Position numbers and translations under genes: made by a program. A DNA stretch of 52,543 bases from Isohypsibius dastychi (taxonomy: Eukaryota > Tardigrada > Eutardigrada > Parachela > Isohypsibiidae): contig JAQIWT010000028.1 in assembly GCA_034696485.1 (NCBI GenBank), forward strand, positions 1-52,543, in the 5' to 3' direction. How positions within the stretch are numbered: the first letter of the stretch is position 1; each line of letters opens with the position of its first letter. The notes under the pieces were generated by a model. That model did not search any database. It was not told the origin of the DNA and was given only the letters and a program-made list of their open reading frames with translations. Positions 1 to 11,790 of this stretch are shown piece by piece.

Positions 1-3000
1 TGTCCAGAATCAGGTTTAGATTTCGGAATTGGTTTTTGGTGCAGTCGCCAGCCTGTTTCTGGCCTTACCCTCTTTCTAAAGTCCCAACATTCGAAAATTG
101 CAACTTTCAGACCAGAAACAGGTATGCCTTAGCTGGGTGATATACGCGTTGTATACGTGATCATAGAGAGGACCGAGGATAGAGGGACCGGACCGCTGTG
201 TTCCGGTTCAATCAACTATTAGTGCTTTAAGCGCCACGTCAGCTCAGCGGCTGAACGAAACGGTGACGCTGCATGCACGTTTATCAATAAGAGGCAGATG
301 GCGCATCTCGTCGTATATCTTGGCACATTTTTTGCCATCTCCTATGTTGCTGCGAGAGATTAACACATTCAATAACGTCCAGCTTCAGCAATGTGAACAA
401 ATCAGCCAGCAGTACTTGGTTGACATTTTTGAATCCCTTTGAAAATTTTGTAAATTAGCTAGATCCAGAAAACACATCTTTCGGTTTCACGTTATGAAAC
501 TGAAACAGTTTTATGTTGACACAAAACTTATCGATTGAGCCAGATACAACGAACATCCCACGTTGATAATCAAATGGAATACCAGAACTCACACTTCCAG
601 CGTCGGACCAAGCTGACAAACTGGGTTTATTTAAGAGATTTTCCGAAAGGTCACACTTGTTTTTACTCGGTTTACTCCTACTTTTAGGCAGTAAAGAGTG
701 AAGAGTCTGTGTGCAATACATGAGTGAGATCAGTGCCCCAGGAGAAGGGTAGAGATCATTGTTCAAAAGGAGTTTGACTGGGGAGCGATTCGGGTTCCAA
801 TCCCATGCGTAGTACTCACTCAGTACTGATGAATGTCGCTTCAATGTTTTACCCAATGATCAGCTTAATCGAGGTGTAATGAAGTCTTCGAGACTCACTA
901 GTCCTCTAACAGTTCTCCGTGTTGTCTCCAAAAAGATGACTCGCATTTGTCTCCTCATGAACTTTGTTTATTACACTGCTAGGTGGTAACTAATACATTC
1001 TCGAAGCCGCGTCTAGACGCTCTTAAAATTACAATCTCTCAGCATCATGGCAGTGAACAAAATCGATACGGACAGAATCGAGCATTTCAAAATTAAGTAC
1101 GGCTATATTGAAAGTGTGGGCTAATCGACCGAAGAGATCCGCATTCCTATATTAAGGCTATTCCCGCGCCGGTTTGGAGCATTGATTTCATTGAACTCAA
1201 GAAGGAGATTTGGCTCATCCTTTTCGCGGTCCGACTCCCGGTGAAGAGGAAGATGGAACTGGCTTCAGATCAGCTTGTTTCATGGTGGTCGGATCGAATT
1301 TGTCCGAGCGGATCAGAACGCCCGGTGAACACATGTTGGTCAAGTTGTCAACCGGTAGGGCAAATACGGAAGTACTGCGAAAAAAGAGATTTCGTTAAAA
1401 GACGGCTTGAATTTCTTGTTTTCAAAGTACGTAAGGTCAGGCGCAATAATTGGAATCTATTTCGAGCTGAAGTTCAATATTTACTCATTCGATACAACGT
1501 CGTTACGCATCGATTTATTGAAAGATCAATTTCAAAGTTCGGAATCCAGATCAACAAACTCGAAGCTGGGGAACATCCGAAAAGTGTACTCTTAACAATC
1601 GAGCAATAAAGTACAGTTGACCTTTGCCCTAACACTTGAGCTTCACGTGGATGGACTGACTGTTTTTCCCGACGCAGCCCATTAAATTGTTGCTTGTTTA
1701 GCTGCTCTTTCGACTAACGACAAAGAATTCGTCTGCGATTGGACGATTATGCGGTGAAGATTTCTACTTTTGATGCAACTGGGCCAAGGTCCATGTCACC
1801 GTAACCAAACGATTTTCATCTCTCAAAGATACAACTCTGAAATTTTGGCAATTGTTTCTTTCTTGTTTTGCAGATAAAACAGGCGGCGTGGAAACAATTC
1901 ATTCTGCTGGCTGAATTGACTCATAATCAGCTAAATTTTCATGGTCCAACCGAAAAACCAAGAAACTAAGAAAACCTACACAATAACGAAATAATGAAAA
2001 AATGATTTTAGGAAAGAATCTGATTACATTTTCCAAGCCGGGTTGTTTCAAAAAAAATATGTTTATTTATTCATCGTTGGAAAATGCCTTTTCAAATAGC
2101 AAAACCGCTAAAATTACGAACGTAAAACTATACTTCGGAAAAAATCGGTTATCTGCAATTCAACCCGTTCCTTCCGTACAGAACTTTCAAAAAGGGTAAT
2201 TTTCGTCCCATGCTTTGTTCTTCAGGAATTCGTTATGCGAATCCAGGAAACGTGTTGAGCTTAATCGTATAACCTTCGTTAGACGGAAAACTGCTCACAT
2301 GACAGGGACTGTAGTCCGCTGATCTAATGCGGATTAGCAAACCTCTTTTTCACCTTGAACTTTTCGTTAACGTTTCGATCTAAAACGTTTCGTCGCAATT
2401 TCAAACAATGCATCTGATGCGCTCACCTTCCATCAGGATTTGTGCGGGTACTTTGTGTGAACATCTGGTCATTCTTGATGAAATAAGTAGCGATTGTCGG
2501 CCTTTCATGGGTGGCAGATTGTCCTGTTTCGAAAACAAGTGTTTATGTAACGGTAATTTACAGGCTATTTTTGGACGTTTTCTCCACAAACCTGAAGCGA
2601 TCAAAGCTGAACATGGATCGATATCCCCTTTCTCGCATGAGATCTTCGGTCTGTGTTGATGGTTGAGGGCATTGTGAACTCGCGGGGCTGCAAAGCTGGT
2701 GCACGGTACAGTCGACATGGCTGGGTTGATTTGGGAATCCGTGGTTGGAGTGAATGTCAGATAAAAGTGATAAGTTTCGCGGAGATTAACTTCGATGCAA
2801 GCGATCAACAACGAAGAATGCAAACTGAACTGCTCACTTGTGATTGCAAACTGCAGGTCTGACTGAACACACATCTAACTATCGTAGCAGACTGCTCGAT
2901 CGATTGTGATGTATCCACGTGGTTCGTGGGCTGGCACTTCACTTCCTGTCTCAAGCCGTTAGTTATACAGAGTGAGCCCTGATGTCTGCTCGACTGTACT

Positions 3001-3556
3001 GTATCTGGTAAACGATTTTGAACTACAGACAAACTACGACCAAGAATGCGTTAGGTGGCTCTGAGGTCGCCGTTTTCCGACAAGCGATAGTCCAACCAAA
3101 CATGGGACTGTACAAGGCAGCGTCACACATTTTATACTCTTAGAAACTAGAGTATGACTGCACAGCCTTAGCGGCCAGTGAAAATGAAAAGTCTCTCTGC
3201 ATTAACGTAAGATCAGTCTGAAAGTTAATTTAACGAACGTAGGCTTACTGTACATCCACAGACAGCTTCGTGACCTTTGGTGCAAGAAATAAATCGTTTT
3301 TCTTGCTCAAATGGGAGTGTTACACCAAGGGTCATCATAATAAGCTAAATTTCAGCTCTTCCACTCTTGAGTTTCTGCGACCAGAACCACAGTACATCAC
3401 TTGAGCTAGAATCGGCTGCATGCAGTTGCATGAAATTACTATGATAGTAAACTTTACAATATATGTAGTTCCGTTAATCAAAAAGCTTTGTCCAACTGAT
3501 GCGTACAAACCACTGAATAGCTCCACAAAAATGAATCACTTAAACAGGCATCACGG
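1..3556. other. Gene-poor left flank
   Basis: No exon chain with splice sites and family similarity could be assembled here. Open frames of 60-157 codons occur on both strands and overlap one another (for example 2401-2874 minus against 2408-2659 plus), which is what chance frames look like. The longest isolated one, 455-856 minus, is listed separately. No long repeat was seen. Exons of a gene extending past the left edge cannot be excluded. Confidence 0.5.
455..856 (-). CDS. Possible single-exon ORF, unknown product
   Basis: A 133-residue open frame starts with MGKTLKRHSS. It is hydrophilic, has no signal peptide, no membrane segment and no motif that I recognise. Its composition is balanced (Trp, Tyr, Asp and Asn are all present) and it is not overlapped by a longer frame, so it could be a small gene or an exon of one. 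There is no supporting splice site, homology or polyadenylation evidence. A chance frame is at least as likely. Confidence 0.18.
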   Translation of the reverse strand: MGKTLKRHSSVLSEYYAWDWNPNRSPVKLLLNNDLYPSPGALISLMYCTQTLHSLLPKSRSKPSKNKCDLSENLLNKPSLSAWSDAGSVSSGIPFDYQRGMFVVSGSIDKFCVNIKLFQFHNVKPKDVFSGSS

Positions 3557-6500
3557 TCAACCTTTGAGCCAGTCCAGCATGAAAATATTGAGTGGCACGA
3601 CATCCTGACTATACCACCCACGTACTTCTTGATTGAACACACCTGAAAAAATCCCCAAAAGCTCAAGCATTCCGTCACAAAGCATTTTACTGATTGGCGT
3701 CTTACGTATTCCACTTAGAGACAAAGCGATGGCGATGATATATTTGTCAAAATACATAGCTTGCTTGCTTGCATCACCATAACGAACGGCAATCGCATGG
3801 ATAAGTTCAGTTGTCAGCGGGCAAACTGAAACAGCAAACGGAAAATCAGGACATGGTGCATGCCAATATATTCAGTCATACTCGATTCCTGTAACGCCGG
3901 ACGAAGCTGTTCAAAAGTGATGTAACTTGTACCGTTTCTATCATAACGCTCAAATCGCTCCTGTAAAATACAGCTGCAACAGCCAAAATACGCAGTAAGA
4001 TGTCCCAACCTTCCACTGATCAAAATATGCATGAAACGCTAAAAATCGGTCTTCGATGAGTGGAACATCGTCGAACATCGAGCCATTCGCAAATTTGTAC
4101 AAAACGCCCGTTACTTCCGGTCCACAATCTATAGTAAAGCACAGATCGCATTAAACTATCAACAGAAGTCAAAACCAACGGCGACATACCATGTCCAAAA
4201 AGTTGTATTAAGTAATCACTAAATACTGCCAGGTCTATCGTTAACTCTTTTGCAGGTTCGTCTTGATTCGGCACCAATGCGTAAAAGATATTGAGCAGAT
4301 CGTCTCTTCTTTCGGGTTGCATTACTGGCTTTATCTGGAACCAAGAGTCACGTGCTCCAGCTTCATCGACAAATGTGGCAAAGCGCGAAAGCGTGTACCT
4401 TTGCATTTGAAAAAGCATGGAAGAATGCGGTGTACGCATCAACCTTACTGCAAGCCCAATAAGTCAGATACTTTTGCACAACGTACTCAGTTGGACCTAC
4501 TCAATTTCGGCAGGCCTCGAAGTAAGGACTCGGAGCACGAATTTTCTTGGTCGTGGTTGGAGTGTCCACACAGCGTGAGGAATAATGACGTAGTCACCAA
4601 TAGGCAAACACACTCTTTCTGTGTAGGTTTTTTTATAATCTGGACGAGGTTCGTTCAAGTACGTGGGATCGCTTCGAAAAAACGCTTCCAGTTTAGGGGG
4701 TGTTGTGATATACCCATCCAGGTTGTGTCGCTCTTCGATCTACAATCAGGCTTGTCATTGCTTTTGTAACAGTTATGGATTACGATATAGATATAGATGA
4801 AATCCAAAATGAAAAGTAAAGCTCTGACTTTGTGTCATCGAGCAAAATCCCGAATCCAAGGATCTTGGAAAATCATCTTAGAGAACAGGATGTCTCAGAT
4901 GCAAGCTGGGTTTTTGCGGGCATGCTGCTAAATGAAAAACTTTTTAATCAACCAATCTAGTGGGACCGGTTATTCACAAGTGCACCAGGTGGGGGGGGGG
5001 GGGAGTCATTGAGGATGAAATTCTAGGTTCATCCCGCACCTATATATATGATGCTGGTGTCCGTGTTCTTGTTCTCCAAAAGCTACAGAGAGAGATTTTC
5101 GTTGGGTGGTACTTACTGGAAGAAGGTTGATCAGGGCTGTGACGTCCTGTACCACCGCATTTTCAAGTTGAATGATTTCAGGTGGCACCTATAAATATAC
5201 ACTTTCCAGTGAACAGCTCGGTACTATGGAGTCTTCCTCTAGGAAGCCCTACGCCAGGCGAACACTGTAACAAACGTACTCTATAGACGCACAGACCAAG
5301 TTTTCCATAGTCGCGTCTATTCATGCCCACATCACTCTGCGAAACGGATAGGACGCAAGTTGCCGTGCCATCATCGTTGTCTGCATGAAGTATTTTGATT
5401 CGATACTGAGGGTTCATGTGGTAGTTGGGATTAGTGTGGATAGGGTCATTAGGACCGGGTTCATCTGGGATCGCGTCATTCGTCATTCTACCGTCTATAC
5501 ATTAGAGCACCAGGGACAGATATTACCTTGGCCAGGGTCTGAAGGAGGACCACCGTCGGATATCCCAGGCTCCCAACAGCCTTTGAATTTGTACGCCAAC
5601 CATTTCATGTTTTCCTTCTTGGTCACATATTCTTCGCTACCTAGATCCGCGTCTGCAAACGTTTTGGGAGGTCAGGTTGAGATGGCTATGCATGGATGGC
5701 GTAAGTATGGACTACTCACGAAAATCACCGTAAAAATAATCGCGCCCGACGTGGCACAGCATCACCTCATAGAAAGTACTTCGGAAATCATCGTAAGTCA
5801 TCCTGTAACAGAGCACATGCAAGTAACTTCAACGGTTACAACCAGTCAAACTGTCAGGTTTCTGAGAAGGGCAAAACTTGAGAAAAAACAGCTTTTAGAT
5901 ATCGTGATCGTGGACGTTTTTTTACACTATTATTATTTCCCTACTACTCGCTAGGTCGAGGTCATACACGTGTTACCGAGATTGTAGATAATTACTGGGT
6001 TGAAATATCATCAACGCCTCTCTGGTCAATGTTACCTGGTAGTTTCTGTTTACTAGCTACCCACCTGATGAAACCCATCACTTACCAGAATTCGGAATCA
6101 TGCGTCAACAGTTTGTCGTAGTCTAGTTGTTCTTTGACTATTGGATCAACCGATTCCCAGATTGCAGACCTGGATATACTTTTGATCTTTGTGCAATAAA
6201 TAGAATAGTCTTCTCCACTAACCCGTGGCTCAAGTCATAGGATTCAGGTATATGATCCACACCGTATACACATTTTGGGTGGTTTGAATCAGTATGATGC
6301 CGTATTAACGGGTCTCTTACACGCACACATGGAATCTCTACCGGTGTGTTGTCTGAACCAGTTCTAGCATGAAGCTGCAAAGTTAGTAAAGATGAGAACT
6401 GTTCACATCATGTTTGGCTCTTGTAGTCACCATATACACACGCGTAATAGCGTAGGCGTGGACAGTCAAAATGCAGGCATGTCTCAGTGCTTCTTCATAG

Positions 6501-8917
6501 AGGCCTGCATCAGGGTAATCATCTGGAATCTAGGTGAATTATACTCTTTTGAAAACTAAAGTGAGCTCAAGAAAAACCCACTACTGTTCCGCAAGCCATG
6601 AGGGTCTGAAGATTCCAGCATTTCAGCAAGTAAGCGAATGGAGTCCTGACAGAGCTCACAAGAGCATCTACAGACATTGGAGCAAGAATCACTGGTTCTT
6701 GATTTCATTTTGCTTACCCTCAACGACCCCGCCAGTGAGAATTTCAAATGCTTCATTGGAAGACCCTGTTGTGAGATACCCGTAACATCCACCTTGTGCT
6801 CTGTATTAACAAACATTGTGTATTGCATGAAACTTTAACGACTGCTTTTCGTGGATGTCAGGCTGCTTCTACAACAAACGCTAGATGACTCAGGCAAAAC
6901 AGTTGCGCTCTGCATTTTTGAGCGAAGTGTTGCCTGGAGGAACACATATGGCTCTCAATATCTGCCACCGAGGCTGGCACTGAATCCACGAAAAGCCGAC
7001 ATCGCAATTCGCGTACTGTGTTGCTTCGATTACCGTGCAAAAATATCACTGGGGTGGGGAATATTACCCATGTAAGCCACTTACTCAGCTGGGCCTAGTT
7101 TCACTGATTGCGCAACATTTCTGCACGGTCTGATCGAAACACAGTACTGGATTGGGCTCTTTTGATGACTCAAGGCAAAATTGTTTTATTACAAACTTGG
7201 CGTAAGCTTTTTCCAGTAAAGCTGGCCACCACTCCCAGTTCTCGGATAAATCCATGAAAATCGGCATGTCATTCGCGGCAATGAGTGGCAATCGGTCGTC
7301 CACATAAACTTCCACCCTTGAAGAAAATAATTTCGAGCACAACAAAACATATCGTACTTCTCCTCTTACCAATCACCATCCCTGTAGAACCTGAATCCGA
7401 ATACACCGCAATAACCATCGGCTCTGCGGAAAGACTGCCATGGCGGGATGATTGTTGAGATCAGTCGAGGGGTTTGGGCGACACAAATAAATGCAGTCGC
7501 TAACCAACAGTCCCCTGTAAAAAAATACAAGAGCCATCATGCTATGATGAATAAAGGTATTGAACATTCTCATTCGCAACGTTGCATGTTGGGCTGCGGT
7601 GCAGGGTTAATATTCTGGACCCCTGTGCGGATTCTTTTTCCTTATAAGTTTAAAACCGGCGAAGCCAGAGTGACATTCTACTTGAGTTGCAGCCGTACCC
7701 TTTGCCAGAGAGTGCCGCATATTGATTGAGAAAACTGGCGACTCCAGCTATGCTCGGTTTTTACAGGGTGCTTAACTCGACGGTCTTACGGGTGCCACCT
7801 CATTCAGGTACCAGATCTCAATCAGGTACCAAAAGTTATACAGATCTCCACTTAATTCTCTGGAAAGCCATGATTGAAATCTTATTGATTGATTTCCTTT
7901 AACCGCTCAACTTGTCAGTCCGCCAAAGCGAAAGGGTGAATTTCCAATGAGAGCGGGTGAGGCGGGTTCACATGTTGAGCAGTGTCAGCCTATCAATCAA
8001 CTGGGTTTCAATCATGGCTTTCCAGAGAATAAAGTGGAGATCTGTACTGTATCTCGACCCTGCCCTCCAGCTCTGTGCTATACAGCTTGACATGACGACT
8101 CACCTATAGAACCTTGTCGGATATCAAAACGACTCAGTCTGGACTCAAGGAAAAAAGGTTCCATTGGCAGTTCGGTAGGGCGTCTCCAAGTAACTTCCTG
8201 ATTCACCAGCGAAACAGGCACCCCCACCGGGATCTCCTCATCTCCTACTTGCTGGAAGTTCGCTTTGCTTATTAGGGATTGTGAAAAGTCAGCATCCTCA
8301 AAAAGGTCATCTCTTGTTGCGTATTCCTGCTGGATTGAATCAAGGGTTCTCGCCACGACTTGACCTGGGACTACCACAGGTTGTCTAGTGGATCTGAGCA
8401 GGGCGCGCCGGGTCTCCGGGGATATCTAAAACCACAAAGATATTCGGGACTTATCATAATGTGCAATGCTGCTGAATCGAAAACTCTGACCCCTCCCCCC
8501 CCCCCCAACTACACTGCCACTTGAAGGTGATTGGAAAACCTCGAACGTGGTTGCGAAGCTACACCGTTCCATGTTACCGATACCAACTCGCTCATAGTGC
8601 TCACAAAAACAGTTAGTTTGAAACATGTAATTGGTTGATACCTCCTGCCATCTTTGGATGATATGTTGCCTTTGGTCAGGCGCCGAATTTCGTGGATAGG
8701 CTTTAGTGGGCATCTTAGCCGATTTAGATACGTTGTCCGACATACGAGGTTGTTTGAATATCTCGATGGCAGGTGGAGGCGGCGGTTCGGCTGGCAGTTG
8801 TGGTAGATTTCTAACTTGTTCCACAAACTGGACTGACACTTGCAGATCTTCGGGTCGCGTGGGTGGAGTAATCTTCTTTTTGGACCCTCCGCATATCGCA
8901 GTGCAGAACTGTGCCAT
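3557..8917 (-). CDS. Calpain-family cysteine protease with penta-EF-hand domain; catalytic Asn motif not visible
   Basis: Calcium-dependent cytosolic protease family. Model of 18 exons: 8642-8917, 8104-8425, 7370-7514, 7197-7316, 6718-6800, 6578-6667, 6431-6522, 6321-6374, 6086-6186, 5720-5802, 5527-5652, 5280-5494, 4501-4739, 4190-4398, 4010-4128, 3882-3960, 3706-3825, 3557-3642, giving 852 aa in phase. A Pro-rich N-terminal region comes first. The protease core has SRFDIRQGSIGDCWLATA (catalytic Cys), VDDRLP, LLEKAYAK and HAYAITRVY (catalytic His). Where calpains carry R-x-R-N-P-W, only RVRDP can be read, at a strong splice donor, so the catalytic Asn is not found. Domain III follows (MNPQYRIKIL; IGDYVIIPHAVW), then EF-hand-like helices (RFERYDRNGTSYITFEQL) and a C-terminus in the style of penta-EF-hand proteins. 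The Asn-region exon boundary (6321 or further left) is the weakest part. A 204-bp foldback element lies in the intron 7515-8103. Confidence 0.88.
7841..8044. mobile_element. Foldback MITE with TA flanks in calpain intron
   Basis: Imperfect terminal inverted repeats about 40-60 bp long start with CAGATCTCCACTT. The left arm runs from 7841 to about 7900 and the right arm from about 7990 to 8044. Each end is flanked by TA (7839-7840 and 8045-8046). The arms share a near-identical 38-base core that includes CTCTGGAAAGCCATGATTGA. There is no coding capacity. Short length, inverted ends and TA flanks fit a non-autonomous Tc1/mariner-like element, but I do not recognise the family. Confidence 0.65.
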
Positions 8918-9539
8918 ACTGGCAGGTAGAACCAAGATCAATAACTTTTTTTAACTGTGTGAAGTACGAAGTCTTTCTTTCCACAAAAACTTGGAAATTT
9001 CTCCAGTTTTGTTGTTGAACAACAGACCTTGGCAACTCAATCATTATGTCATAGTCTTGTTACTCTTCCTCTGGCTGGTATACTTGTAGGGTCTGGAACA
9101 TTTCCAAAGCTCTAAGAACAGCTAGATGTTCACTCTGAGTTTATCTGGAGTCCGCATTTTCAGCAAGGAATAGTTTTGTGTCAGTCGTGCACCATACACT
9201 AAAGTATATGCTCTATTCTAAAAAAACGACGGAAAGTGCAATGCAGTGTACAGTGCTCTGTGTCTCTGAATATCGTAAGATCAGTTTCCGATTCTAACTC
9301 TTCTGTACTTCTTTGATTTTTATGTCTATCTCGTGTTTCACTTCCCTGCGGTAGTCTGCGAAACAGGGAATAAACGGCATCTTTGGCTAGCATTACTCAG
9401 TGACGTCAGCTGGGATGACAATTCTTCGACAAAAATTAGATACAACGTCCGAAGCAACCACTAGTTAACAAATTAGTGTTTGAATCCATCCATGGTACAC
9501 TGTTGCTCAAACAACGAAGCCGATCACTGCAGCAATCTA
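8918..9539. other. Calpain upstream region
   Basis: This interval lies between the calpain start and the stop codon of the MNNL-like gene, both on the minus strand. No coding exon was seen. It must contain the calpain promoter or an untranslated first exon. A CAG at the 3' splice position directly precedes the base before the calpain ATG, which suggests a spliced 5' UTR. Confidence 0.45.
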
Positions 9540-10648
9540 TCAAGAAAATCTCTGGGTAGTCTCATCTCCGCGTCCACCAAAGGTCCTGACTACCTTCGAA
9601 AGGTCTCCCATAAACTCCATCGCAGATCTTATGTACCCATACACGCGTCCAAAGAAATCCTGTGAATCCTGCGGCGGCGTGAATCCACTGGTCGCCTCAT
9701 TCGGATTGTACACAGCTGCAGCAACGTTAACGGGTGCGGAACTCATTCTACACTGTGAAGCACTGATTGGGATGATTCTCCATCGGTAAGACAATCTGTG
9801 CAGAAAAAATCCGTCAAATCTGCAGTTCTTTAAAGGTCACTTTTTCGGACTTACTTAATTTTTGTTGGCTGATGAATTGCATCGCACTGGAGAGTTTCAG
9901 ACCAACCATCCCCTCTGTCTGTTCCGTTCCTGAACGGTCTGAATGGAAATCGGCAGTCGAATTGTTCCAGTAGATCGTTGTTGCTGAACGTGTCAAAATC
10001 ATGGACTTCAACCCTGGCTGTAACCATCTGAAAACACAGAGCTTGGTTAAATCCGTTCAGTGAGTCATGTGGCGCGGTAATTACCGATGGAAAAGTGCTT
10101 CGACTGCACACGTTTCGGAAGACCTTGTTGTTGACGGCGAACCCATTTGAGTCCTTCTTGATTGCCAAAACACGGAAATCATTTGCATTTGTTGCACTTC
10201 CAGGGAATCGTAACATCGGTTTGTCACTGAAAATCCCGCGTGAAGTAATCTCAATGTCAAAACAAAATACCGTAGAACAGCTTACATGTCAATGACGGCT
10301 TTGAGTGAAGGATCGCAGTTGGTGAAGTAGTCACAGTATTGACCATCATGCCGAATTCCCCCGACATTTTCAAAATGTTGGAAGTCAATTTCGATGCGGA
10401 AGTTTCCTTGTCGTGGAAGGGGCCTTGACGGCGTGGCTGTGGTCTCATCCACTGCAGTGTAATCCTGGTCATTTTCCGTCCTCTCCACTACAACATAATT
10501 TGTTTCGTCCACTGCGGGAGCATCCGTGATTAATTGTGCCTGATAAAAAACAACAAATCAATAATGGCGAAAACATTTTTGCGGGATATTCTAGGTCACT
10601 CACTTGAACTATGACGAAAAGACCAGCCAGCAAAAGTAGAGCACGCAT
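9540..10648 (-). CDS. Secreted protein with MNNL-like (Notch-ligand N-terminal) module
   Basis: Five exons (10604-10648, 10286-10539, 10085-10226, 9855-10027, 9540-9795) give 289 aa in phase. Exon 1 encodes a signal peptide, MRALLLLAGLFVIVQ. After an acidic linker comes a domain reminiscent of the MNNL/C2-like N-terminus of Delta/Jagged ligands: FRIEIDFQHFENVGG, a Cys pair in QYCDYFTNCDPS, a central strand set, then ARVEVHDFDTFSNNDLLEQF and KIKLSYRWRIIP. The tail runs to VVRTFGGRGDETTQRFS. No DSL domain, EGF repeat or membrane segment follows, unlike a true Notch ligand. The domain call comes from pattern memory, not a search. The exon chain and secretion signal are firmer than the family. 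Confidence 0.6.
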
Positions 10649-11790
10649 CTTGTGAGCTAATTAAAAACTTGTATTTGTTGACCAAATTGATAGAACGCTA
10701 GTACCGCTCCTTGGACCACGCAACCCGGCGTTTATATGCAATTTTGAGTTTATGTGGTGTTGTGGCTTAGTCATAGAGTGTGTCCAGATTTCGTGGGTCG
10801 ATAAAACTCGCAGATCAGATTGTATGAAACCGATATTGAAACCATCGACGGTCTGTCTTCTGAATATGGCGGAGGTGAGCAACAGGACGAATGAGCGACG
10901 CGGGAAGCCCCACGATAGCCATACGCGGAAATCCGACCCGAAATTGAAGTGAGTAATTGGGTTCTCGCTAAGTGTGTACGCTGAAAAAACGCAAGGTTTG
11001 CCTGTCTGCAAGTCATTCAACCCATTTTGTTCCTGAAAAACACCCAAAAGCTTGAACAACTTATTGTTCTGTTTACGGCCTCAGAAAGAGCCCTCAATAG
11101 TGCTGGTGATTCTATTCACGGCTGTAACCCTATTGGATATGTATTTCTGAATTCCAGAAATTTTTGCGTTGGGGGTTACTGCCTTTAGCAGTTTGCGGAC
11201 CATTGGGGACAACGGTCCCCAATATGCAAACAATATGCATTCTGTGTGCTATCTACAGTAGCTTTTGACAGAGCGGATTCATCAAGTATCTGTTACATCT
11301 GGATAGTGATCCTTTTCGTCAACATACTTGTGATCCGCGAATTTCAAAAAGAGCAAAGGATAAAACGTCAATATTTTCGTGAGTCACTGAATTCGAATTC
11401 ACGCCAGAACACCAATGGAAGGTGTAAGCTATGGGAAATATCCAGACCGATAGCTGAATTATATTTAATGTCTCCACCACTGGAATTCCGGCAGGACAGT
11501 AACGTACATTACCATCTTGCACCTGAGATGCTGACACTTGTCTTTTCGATGGTTAATTCTGCAGATCTCAAAACGAATAGTGCTTCATAAACTGAGTTTC
11601 CAACATTCTGTTCATGGCAGAACTATTTCAAATTTTGATCATAGCCTTTGCAAAAGCTGGAAGTTTCTACGCAGGACATTGTTGTCGCACTTGAAGTCTG
11701 CTCTTCGGCAGCATTAAACTTGAAGGACATTTCGTTGGAAGAGTTAGTCGGGAAAACTCATGTTAGTCTCAAGATAAAAAAATTGCATAA
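10649..11790. other. Intergenic region between MNNL-like gene and PRPS
   Basis: No recognisable exons. A 114-codon plus-strand frame at 11246-11590 contains one hydrophobic stretch (YIWIVILFVNILVI), but no partner exons or homology were seen. The interval must hold the promoter of the MNNL-like gene and the 3' end of the PRPS transcript. Confidence 0.4.

Noticed and set aside
2401-2874. 157-codon minus-strand frame in the left flank
   Set aside because: It overlaps plus-strand frames of similar length over the same bases and has no motif or splice support.
5385-5954. 189-codon plus-strand frame within the calpain gene
   Set aside because: It runs antisense through three calpain exons that have clear family similarity; a shadow frame.
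6858-7075. Frames on both strands between calpain core exons
   Set aside because: Neither translation matches the calpain sequence expected there. The flanking exons join directly (A-Y-A-K to G-G-C-Y-G-Y-L), so this is intron.
9744-9750. Apparent TAG-A-ATG, suggesting a two-gene transcript between the MNNL-like protein and calpain
   Set aside because: The TAG is only in frame if the preceding exon ends with a complete codon. The actual donor is ATT AA|gtaagt (phase 2), which keeps one continuous frame through this point to 9540.
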